Assembly (NCBI GenBank): GCA_024696725.1
Contig: JAILGO010000075.1
Location: 1 to 10,970, forward strand
Length of the DNA: 10,970 nt
Source of the DNA: Eubacterium sp.
Lineage (GTDB): Bacteria; Bacillota; Clostridia; Oscillospirales; Acutalibacteraceae
Reading direction: 5' to 3'
Shown here: piece after piece, positions 1-4,748 of the stretch
How the letters are laid out: each line of letters begins with the position of its first letter
Position numbering within the stretch: the stretch's first letter is position 1
The notes under the pieces: model-generated
What the model was told of the DNA's origin: nothing
The model's input: only the letters and a program-made list of their open reading frames with translations
Database searches by the model: none
Translations under genes and position numbers: made by a program

Positions 1-211
1 AATCATCGGCGAGAGAACGTGCAAACGTCATTGCCGAGTGGGTGTGCGCGTTCTTAAACGAGGGCATTAAAAGATTGCCTTTAAGGTCATAAACCCTGTC
101 CGCATTGAGTTCCTTACCCACGGAAACAATTTTACTTCCTTCAACGTATACGTCTTCTTTTTTAATGTTAAAATCTTTGTCTAAAATATAACCGTTAGTA
201 AATTTTATCAT
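1..211 (-). CDS. mtaD: MTA/SAH deaminase-type amidohydrolase, N-terminal part only (runs off left edge)
   Basis: The first 70 codons of a metal-dependent amidohydrolase are present; the rest lies beyond base 1. The N-terminus starts [11 protein letters not shown] and continues into a small beta domain followed by [12 protein letters not shown], the His-x-His metal-binding motif of the superfamily (HTH at about residues 56-58), then TFARSLADD. This stretch is typical of the branch annotated as 5-methylthioadenosine/S-adenosylhomocysteine deaminase, which removes the 6-amino group of MTA, SAH or 5'-deoxyadenosine in the cytosol. The start ATG (209-211) overlaps the TGA stop of mtnA (208-210) as ATGA, and GGAG lies at 217-220, so translation is probably coupled. 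Being last of three genes with a nucleoside phosphorylase and MtnA supports a nucleoside-salvage role. The family call is firm. The exact substrate is inferred, because the specificity residues are outside the window and related amidohydrolases (SsnA-like, guanine deaminase-like) share the N-terminus. Confidence 0.85.
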   Translation of the reverse strand, partial: MIKFTNGYILDKDFNIKKEDVYVEGSKIVSVGKELNADRVYDLKGNLLMPSFKNAHTHSAMTFARSLADD

Positions 212-1170
212 AAGCACTCCTTAAAATTAAACGGTGGTCGGTATATTCCTTTATCCGTGATTATCGCGGTAATCAATGCGTTGTCGGTAACGTCGAACGC
301 GGGGTTATAGCATTTCGTCTCCTTAAGCGCGGCAGGCTCTTTGAACATAAGCTCGCTGATTTCCTTTCCGTCGCGTTCCTCGATTATAATGTCTTTGCCG
401 CTTTCGCAATTTATGTCAACCGTTGAGTGCGGCGCGAGAACATAGAAGGGAATACTGTAATACTTCGCGAGTACCGCAACTCCTCCCGTACCTATCTTAT
501 TAGCCGTATCGCCGTTATTTGCGATTCTGTCTGCTCCGACAAGCACGGCGTTTATCCTGCCCTGACTCATAACGAGACTTGCCATATTGTCGCATATAAG
601 CGTTACGTCAAGCCCTGCTTTTTCAAGCTCGTACGAGGTTAGCCTCGCGCCCTGAAGAAGCGGTCTCGTTTCGTCGCAGTACACCTTGAAATTATAGCCT
701 CTCTCATTACCGAGAAGCAGCGGTCCGAGTCCTGTGCCGTATTCTCCCGTAGCAAGCTCTCCGGCGTTGCAGTGCGTTAGAATTCCATCGCCGTCGTGAA
801 GCAGAGAAAGCCCGTATTCGCTTATTTTACGGCACATTTCCTTATCCTCGTTGTGAATGGAAATCGCCTCGGCGATAAGCTCCTTGCCGTCGTTGTAAGC
901 GCTGAGCATTCTTGCCGTCGCCCACGAAAGATTTACCGCCGTAGGCCTTGCCGAGTCGAGATACGCCTTCAGCTCGGCTTTATCTCCGCCGGCGAGAGCC
1001 ATTGCATAAGCCGCGAATATGCCTATAGCCGGCGCGCCTCGCACCTTAAGGTTTTTAATCGCATTAAAATAATCCTCTTTGGTTTTCGGTTCTGTATATA
1101 CCTCTTTATTCGGAAGAAGCGTCTGGTCGAGGTATACGAGCCGTCCGTTTTCATATATAATACTTTTCAT
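208..1170 (-). CDS. mtnA: Methylthioribose-1-phosphate isomerase
   Basis: This 320-residue protein belongs to the eIF2B-alpha/MtnA family. It converts the aldose 5-methylthioribose-1-phosphate to the ketose 5-methylthioribulose-1-phosphate, and in some organisms acts on 5-deoxyribose-1-phosphate, in the cytosol. Visible hallmarks are KVRGAPAIG (42-50), LTHCNAG (131-137) with the catalytic cysteine at C134, [18 protein letters not shown] (165-182), and [18 protein letters not shown] (211-228) with the catalytic aspartate at D214. The C134-to-D214 spacing of 80 matches Cys160/Asp240 of the Bacillus subtilis enzyme. At 320 residues it is somewhat shorter than the roughly 350 usual for the family, mostly before C134. 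The ATG at 1168-1170 shares one base with the TAA stop of the upstream phosphorylase, and AAGGA at 1178-1182 (minus strand) is the ribosome binding site. The closely related ribose-1,5-bisphosphate isomerases are the main alternative, but the deaminase and phosphorylase neighbours favour MtnA. Confidence 0.94.
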   Translation of the reverse strand: MKSIIYENGRLVYLDQTLLPNKEVYTEPKTKEDYFNAIKNLKVRGAPAIGIFAAYAMALAGGDKAELKAYLDSARPTAVNLSWATARMLSAYNDGKELIAEAISIHNEDKEMCRKISEYGLSLLHDGDGILTHCNAGELATGEYGTGLGPLLLGNERGYNFKVYCDETRPLLQGARLTSYELEKAGLDVTLICDNMASLVMSQGRINAVLVGADRIANNGDTANKIGTGGVAVLAKYYSIPFYVLAPHSTVDINCESGKDIIIEERDGKEISELMFKEPAALKETKCYNPAFDVTDNALITAIITDKGIYRPPFNFKECL

Positions 1171-1973
1171 TACAGAGTCCTTATCAATCCTCTTATCATC
1201 ATTTCAAACTCGGGCGCCGCCTTCTCTGTCGATTCGGCAACCTCTTCAGCGGTGAGCGGCTTGTCGAGAATACCGCAGGCGTAGTTGGCTATAACCGAAA
1301 GACCGCAGACCTTAAGACCGCTATGCTTTGCTGCAATCGCCTCGATTACCGTGCTCATTCCTACTGTGTCGGCGCCGAGAGAAGCGAGCATTTTAATCTC
1401 CGCGGGTGACTCGAACTGAGGTCCCGTAAGCTGAACGTATACACCCTCGCGAAGCGTGACGTCAAGTCCCTTCGCTATTTTTTTAGCGAGCGTTCTAATA
1501 TTCTTATTGTATACGGCGCTCATATCGGGAAACCTTACCCCGAGACTGTCGTCGTTTTTACCGATAAGAGGCGAGGGAACGAAACAGGAGATATGGTCGG
1601 AGATAAGCATAATATCGCCGCATTTAAACGATTTGTTTATTACGCCGCTCGCGTTGGTGAGAATAATATTCTTCGCTCCGAGCGCCTTGGCAAGTCTTAC
1701 GGTCATTACCGCCTCCTGCGGGGTATAACCCTCGTAGAGATGGAGCCTTCCGTTAAACAGAAGAACGCATTTATCCTCGAGATAACCGAGAATAAGCTCG
1801 CCTTTGTGAAGCGGAGCGGTAGAAACGGGGAAGTCGGGAATATCGGCGTAGGATACGGTAATCTTATCTCTGACTCTTTCTGCAAGCCTTCCGAGCCCGG
1901 AGCCGAGAATTATCGCCGTTTCGGGTATAAGCTCCGTTATCTCTCTTATGTAATTGACCTGATTTTCAAGCAT
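1170..1973 (-). CDS. punA: Trimeric purine nucleoside phosphorylase, possibly a methylthioinosine phosphorylase
   Basis: This 267-residue cytosolic enzyme of the PNP/MTAP family splits a purine nucleoside with phosphate to the free base and sugar-1-phosphate. Seen: phosphate-site GSGLG (24-28), H56, GRLHLYEGY (75-83), TNASG (106-110), GPQFESPAE (184-192) with E188, VGMSTV (204-209) with M206, and N230 in the VIANYACG segment. E188 and N230 match Glu201 and Asn243 of human PNP, which select 6-oxopurines (inosine, guanosine type); adenine-specific MTA phosphorylases have Asp at the latter position. At the place of human His257, which contacts the ribose 5'-OH, this protein has A242 (TAEEV), leaving room for a 5'-methylthio or 5'-deoxy group. 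I chose the start at 1973 because GAGGTGAG lies just upstream (1978-1985) and the length fits the family. The frame is open upstream to an ATG at 2039, but that extension contains the promoter. The 6-oxopurine PNP call is firm; the methylthioinosine preference is inferred. Confidence 0.9.
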   Translation of the reverse strand: MLENQVNYIREITELIPETAIILGSGLGRLAERVRDKITVSYADIPDFPVSTAPLHKGELILGYLEDKCVLLFNGRLHLYEGYTPQEAVMTVRLAKALGAKNIILTNASGVINKSFKCGDIMLISDHISCFVPSPLIGKNDDSLGVRFPDMSAVYNKNIRTLAKKIAKGLDVTLREGVYVQLTGPQFESPAEIKMLASLGADTVGMSTVIEAIAAKHSGLKVCGLSVIANYACGILDKPLTAEEVAESTEKAAPEFEMMIRGLIRTL

Positions 1974-1991
1974 ATCGCTCACCTCACGATT

Positions 1992-2020
1992 ATTATAATA
2001 AAATTCCGTTGTAAAATCAA
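1992..2020 (-). promoter_or_regulatory. Sigma-A-type promoter for the punA-mtnA-mtaD operon
   Basis: Reading the minus strand, TTGATT (2015-2020) is followed by exactly 17 bases and then a perfect TATAAT (1992-1997). Transcription would start near 1985, leaving only about 12 bases before the ATG at 1973, so the ribosome binding site is almost at the 5' end of the message. There is therefore no room for a leader riboswitch. This is a sequence match only. Confidence 0.7.
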
Positions 2021-2033
2021 TATAAATTAAGTG

Positions 2034-2062
2034 TTGCAAAATATTAAGTATTTTGTTATCAT
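2034..2062 (+). promoter_or_regulatory. Sigma-A-type promoter for the BMP lipoprotein gene
   Basis: TTGCAA (2034-2039), 17 bases, then TATCAT (2057-2062). Start of transcription would be near 2069, giving a leader of about 28 bases that ends with GGAGGA (2085-2090), six bases before the ATG at 2097. It points away from the punA promoter, whose -35 box lies only 13 bases to the left, so the two promoters could influence one another. Confidence 0.6.
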
Positions 2063-2075
2063 TAATTAGTGATAA
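2037..2075. promoter_or_regulatory. Two abutting inverted repeats over the BMP promoter, operator candidate
   Basis: CAAAATA (2037-2043) and TATTTTG (2049-2055) form a perfect 7-base inverted repeat with a 5-base spacer. It fills the interval between the -35 and -10 boxes. TTATCA (2056-2061) and TGATAA (2070-2075) form a perfect 6-base inverted repeat with an 8-base spacer. It covers the -10 box and the likely transcription start. Placement fits a repressor site, but the tract is AT-rich and short repeats arise there by chance. Confidence 0.3.
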
Positions 2076-2096
2076 TTTCTTTTTGGAGGAATACTG

Positions 2097-3932
2097 ATGA
2101 AACGTCTTATCCCGATTCTGCTTGTCGTTCTTATGACTGCCAGCGTAATGTTCACGGGCTGTGCGAATAAAGGCGGCACGGACTTTGAGCTTGCGCTTAT
2201 AACCGATGGCGCTTCAATAAGTGACAAAGGATATAATCAGAGCGCATGGAACGGTCTTAAGGCTTATGCCGAAGAGAATTCCGTGACCTGCCGCTACTAT
2301 CAGCCGCCGCTTGACGAAAACGGCGAGCTTACTAAGGAAACTATAGCAAAGTATATCGACGTAGCTGTTAATAACGGAGCGAAGTATATCGTTCTTCCCG
2401 GCGAAAGCTTCGCCGTATCGGCATACGAAACCGCGCCGACCTATAAGGACGTTAAGTTCATTCTCCTCGACGCTCAGCCTCATTCAGCCGACGACCCGAC
2501 TCTGAGAATTCAGTCTAACGTTATGTGCGTTTCTTATGACTACTATCAGGGCGGCTTCCTCGCAGGCTACGTTTCCGTTACCGAGGGGCTTAAAGACGGC
2601 GAAAAGGTAATCCGAGAATATAATACGAAGCTCGGCGTGCTCGGCTCAGCTTATAATGAAAAGTCGACTAAGTATACCGAGGGATATATGGCAGGCGTTA
2701 ACTACGCAGCTGATGAAATCGGCGTTCCCGTAACCGTCGACTATGCCCTTTATAATGCCGATAATCTTAACTATGACTACGATTTCACTGTTGAGCCCGT
2801 TTACGTTGACATAAGCGAGGCTAAGGAAAAGACCTTTAAGGTAACCGTCGTCGACGGACTCGGAACGGGAGTTTATACCGAAGGCGAAAACGTTACAATT
2901 TCAGCAGTTACAGCTCCCGAGGGCAAGGTTTTCGACCATTGGGAAGTTAAGTCTGATACCGAGGGAGTAAGGGATAAGAAAGTTAATATTTCTTCTAAAA
3001 AGGAATCCTCTATGAATCTTCTCGTCGGCGACTGTGACTGTACAATTACTGCGGTATGGACTGACGTGGAAACCGTACCCGTGGAGGTTAAAACCGACGG
3101 CGCTGAGGCTGTAGTTTATAACGCTCCTAAAAACAGCGACTGCTGGATAGAGGCTCCCGCAGCAATGCCCGGCTACGTTTTTTTCGAATGGAAAACTGCC
3201 GACGAAAGAGTTATCGAGGATAAGTATTCAAAGGGAACTACCGTACACGTTGGTGAAAGCGGCGTTCAGCTTTACCCCGTATATGTTAAGTCAGAAGCTC
3301 CTACCTTTACCGTATCCGTTAAAAACGGAACGGGAAGCGGCTCATACGTGGCGGGCGATAATGTTAAGGTCGTTGCCGACGCGCCTCCCGAGGGAAAGAT
3401 GTTCTTAAAATGGGAAAATATCGACTCTCAGGGACTTTCAACGGGCATCTCTATGGATAATGAATACTGTTATCACGCAGAGTTTGAAATGGTCGACCGC
3501 TGTGCTTCTATCGTTGAAAAAATGTTCGACGACGGAGCCGAGGTTGTATTCGCGGGCGGTAACGAAATAAGCGACTCAATCTATACCGCTGCTCACGAAT
3601 TCGACTATCCCGTTTTCTGTTTTGGCTGGGGAATAGACGAGGGACCTAAGGGTTGCTGTCTTGCTTCTGTTGTAAACGATTATGAAACGGGCGTTAAAGC
3701 TGCGCTTGAGAATTATCAGGGCGCGTCGTTTATTAACTGCAACTGCTCGAGAAACGGTATTTTCGTTACGGACAAGAGCCTTGAGCAGTACACTACCGAC
3801 AAAAAGGGCAACAAGGTCGAAAACGCATCTTACAGCGAGGGCTATGCCGCGCTCTATAAAAAGCTCGCCGACGGCGAGGATTTAAAGGGCGGTAAGACGA
3901 GCCTCGTTACCGTAAACTACTGGATTAAATAA
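2097..3932 (+). CDS. BMP/PnrA-family nucleoside-binding lipoprotein with inserted InlB-like beta repeats
   Basis: This 611-residue exported lipoprotein is the presumed substrate-binding component of a nucleoside ABC importer. Residues 1-22 are a lipoprotein signal peptide (KR, a hydrophobic core, then FTGC with the lipidated Cys at 22; Phe at -3 is slightly unusual). Lobe one contains ALITDGASISDKGYNQSAW (33-51), holding the family signature around D43 and N47, then YIVLPGESF (97-105) and FILLDAQPH (121-129). GVLGSAY (180-186) and TEGYMAGVNYA (194-204) follow. The fold is then interrupted at about 222-464 by a beta-rich stretch with three InlB/Flg_new-like units, and it resumes with CASIVEKMFDDGAEVVFAGG (469-488) and YPVFCFGWGIDE (504-515). 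Classic PnrA proteins are about 330-360 residues, matching this one minus the insert. It has its own promoter and terminator, and no permease or ATPase gene adjoins it. Thirteen cysteines, several paired (DCDC, GCC, NCNC), are unusual for an exported protein. Ligand is inferred from family and from the divergent nucleoside-salvage operon. Confidence 0.85.
   Translation: MKRLIPILLVVLMTASVMFTGCANKGGTDFELALITDGASISDKGYNQSAWNGLKAYAEENSVTCRYYQPPLDENGELTKETIAKYIDVAVNNGAKYIVLPGESFAVSAYETAPTYKDVKFILLDAQPHSADDPTLRIQSNVMCVSYDYYQGGFLAGYVSVTEGLKDGEKVIREYNTKLGVLGSAYNEKSTKYTEGYMAGVNYAADEIGVPVTVDYALYNADNLNYDYDFTVEPVYVDISEAKEKTFKVTVVDGLGTGVYTEGENVTISAVTAPEGKVFDHWEVKSDTEGVRDKKVNISSKKESSMNLLVGDCDCTITAVWTDVETVPVEVKTDGAEAVVYNAPKNSDCWIEAPAAMPGYVFFEWKTADERVIEDKYSKGTTVHVGESGVQLYPVYVKSEAPTFTVSVKNGTGSGSYVAGDNVKVVADAPPEGKMFLKWENIDSQGLSTGISMDNEYCYHAEFEMVDRCASIVEKMFDDGAEVVFAGGNEISDSIYTAAHEFDYPVFCFGWGIDEGPKGCCLASVVNDYETGVKAALENYQGASFINCNCSRNGIFVTDKSLEQYTTDKKGNKVENASYSEGYAALYKKLADGEDLKGGKTSLVTVNYWIK
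2835..3431 (+). repeat. Three protein-level InlB B-type/Flg_new-like beta repeats inserted in the BMP domain
   Basis: The units are approximately at 2835-2957, 3075-3206 and 3306-3431 (residues 247-287, 327-370 and 404-445). Units one and three share the pattern V-x-V-x(2-3)-G-x-G-x-G-x-Y, then G-x-N-V, then A-P-x-E-G-K-x-F-x-x-W-E, the usual signature of the Listeria-Bacteroides surface repeat. Unit two keeps the end of the pattern (PGYVFFEW) but lacks the glycine-rich turn. These domains are normally extracellular spacers or adhesion modules. DNA identity between units is low, so this is an old insertion and not a recent tandem duplication. Confidence 0.7.
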
Positions 3933-3940
3933 CCGAATAA

Positions 3941-3980
3941 CATAATTAAAAGCCGTCTCTTCGGACGGCTTTTAATTATG
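3941..3980. terminator. Bidirectional rho-independent terminator between the BMP gene and rnhA
   Basis: A perfect 17-base inverted repeat (3941-3957 and 3964-3980) closes on a 6-base loop. The inner stem is GC-rich (GCCGTC with GACGGC). The outer stem is A-rich on the left and T-rich on the right, so each strand's transcript ends its GC stem with a run of U. It begins eight bases after the BMP stop codon and is suited to end transcripts from both converging genes. Confidence 0.9.
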
Positions 3981-4176
3981 TAAAGTATTATGCCTTGCAC
4001 TACGCATATTTCGGTGAAAAAATAATTTTTTGAATTTTTATGGTTCAATTATGTATTTTTGAGCGCAAAAATAAACAATTCAACAGACGCCGCAGCAGCA
4101 TTTCAAATAAAGAAAAGGCATCCTTCGACATTGATGAAACAGCGCAAAGAGATGCCTTGAACGACGATTTTGATAT
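3981..4176. other. AT-rich convergent intergenic tract, no convincing gene
   Basis: This tract lies between the hairpin terminator and the end of rnhA. It contains a 46-codon plus-strand frame (ATG 4040-4042 to TAG 4178-4180, running 4 bases into the rnhA end). That frame has no ribosome binding site and uses codons such as CAA and TTG that the neighbouring genes rarely use. It also has AAGGCATC (4115-4122) matched by GATGCCTT (4151-4158) across a 28-base loop. On the minus strand that hairpin is followed by a T-rich run, so it could be a weak extra terminator for rnhA. I see no RNA gene or mobile-element end. Confidence 0.4.
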
Positions 4177-4623
4177 TTAGCATTTGAGATAATGAGTCGT
4201 GTAGTAGTTAACCGCGAGAGAGTCACATCGCTCATTATATTCGTGTCCGGCGTGACCCTTTACCCAGATAAATTCAACCCTGTGCTTTTCAAGAAGAGGA
4301 AGAAGCCTCTCCCACAGGTCGACGTTTAACACGGGCTTTTTATCGGCTTTGCGCCAGCCCTTTTCTATCCACGAGGAAAGCCATCCCCGGTTAATTGCGT
4401 CACACACGTATCTACTGTCCGTCGTAAGAGCTGCCTCGCAAGGCTCGTTAAGCGCTTCAAGCGCGTAAATAACGGCAGAAAGCTCCATTCTGTTATTTGT
4501 CGTTTCGCTCTCTCCGCCCGAGAGCTCCTTTTCTATTTTACCGTATACGAGAACGGCGCCCCAGCCGCCGGGACCGGGATTTCCGCTGCACGCGCCGTCG
4601 GTATATATTTCAACTTTTTTCAT
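4177..4623 (-). CDS. rnhA: Ribonuclease HI
   Basis: This 148-residue cytosolic enzyme cuts the RNA strand of RNA-DNA hybrids, removing R-loops and replication primers. All catalytic positions are present and nearly in Escherichia coli register: D9 in [14 protein letters not shown] (7-20), E47 in TNNRMEL (42-48), D69 in TDSRYV (68-73), H124 in [13 protein letters not shown] (122-134), and D134. The basic segment around [14 protein letters not shown] (85-98) corresponds to the substrate-binding handle region of the E. coli type. Length is normal for a single-domain RNase HI, with no added hybrid-binding domain. The ATG at 4621-4623 is preceded on the minus strand by AGGTGA (4630-4635). It is transcribed alone, divergently from rnj and convergently with the BMP gene. 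The sequence TGATACAAAAT, spanning its ribosome binding site spacer and start codon, also occurs in the rnj leader. Confidence 0.96.
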   Translation of the reverse strand: MKKVEIYTDGACSGNPGPGGWGAVLVYGKIEKELSGGESETTNNRMELSAVIYALEALNEPCEAALTTDSRYVCDAINRGWLSSWIEKGWRKADKKPVLNVDLWERLLPLLEKHRVEFIWVKGHAGHEYNERCDSLAVNYYTTHYLKC

Positions 4624-4643
4624 TTTGTATCACCTGATTGAAT

Positions 4644-4672
4644 ATTTTAACACGAATTTTGTTAATAATCAA
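4644..4672 (-). promoter_or_regulatory. Extended -10 sigma-A-type promoter for rnhA
   Basis: On the minus strand, TTGATT (4667-4672), 17 bases, then TAAAAT (4644-4649), with TGT immediately before the -10 box as in extended -10 promoters. Start would fall near 4637, about 14 bases before the ATG. The -35 boxes used for rnhA and for rnj (TTGACT, 4675-4680) are two bases apart on opposite strands, so polymerases on the two promoters would compete. Confidence 0.6.
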
Positions 4673-4674
4673 TA

Positions 4675-4703
4675 TTGACTTTAGGTTAGATATAATCTAT
4701 TAT
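4675..4703 (+). promoter_or_regulatory. Sigma-A-type promoter for the rnj-rplI-dnaB-tilS-ftsH operon
   Basis: TTGACT (4675-4680), exactly 17 bases, then TATTAT (4698-4703). A TATAAT also sits at 4691-4696 but has no good -35 box at the right distance. Start near 4710 gives a leader of about 39 bases. ATCTA (4695-4699) and TAGAT (4703-4707) form a short palindrome over the -10 box; it may be chance in this AT-rich stretch. Confidence 0.6.
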
Positions 4704-4748
4704 AGATATATTATCATTTGATACAAAATATTTTATGGAGGTTTATTA

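Noticed and set aside
1593..2030. 145-codon plus-strand frame opposite punA
   Set aside because: It overlaps the conserved N-terminal half of the phosphorylase and its promoter, with no ribosome binding site. Shadow frame.
1974..2096. SAM or purine riboswitch ahead of the salvage operon or the BMP gene
   Set aside because: Predicted leaders are about 12 and 28 bases, too short for any known riboswitch, and no conserved aptamer core is seen.
4115..4158. AAGGCATC/GATGCCTT hairpin as a dedicated rnhA terminator or IS end
   Set aside because: The 28-base loop makes it weak, and the perfect 17-base hairpin at 3941-3980 already serves both directions. There is no transposase or target duplication.
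4040..4180. 46-codon plus-strand frame in the intergenic tract, possible small protein
   Set aside because: No ribosome binding site, codon choice unlike the neighbours, overlaps the rnhA 3' end, and I recognise no family. Kept only as a note in the intergenic feature.
4695..4707. ATCTA-TTA-TAGAT palindrome over the rnj -10 box as an operator
   Set aside because: Five-base arms in a very AT-rich promoter are expected by chance; mentioned only within the promoter entry.
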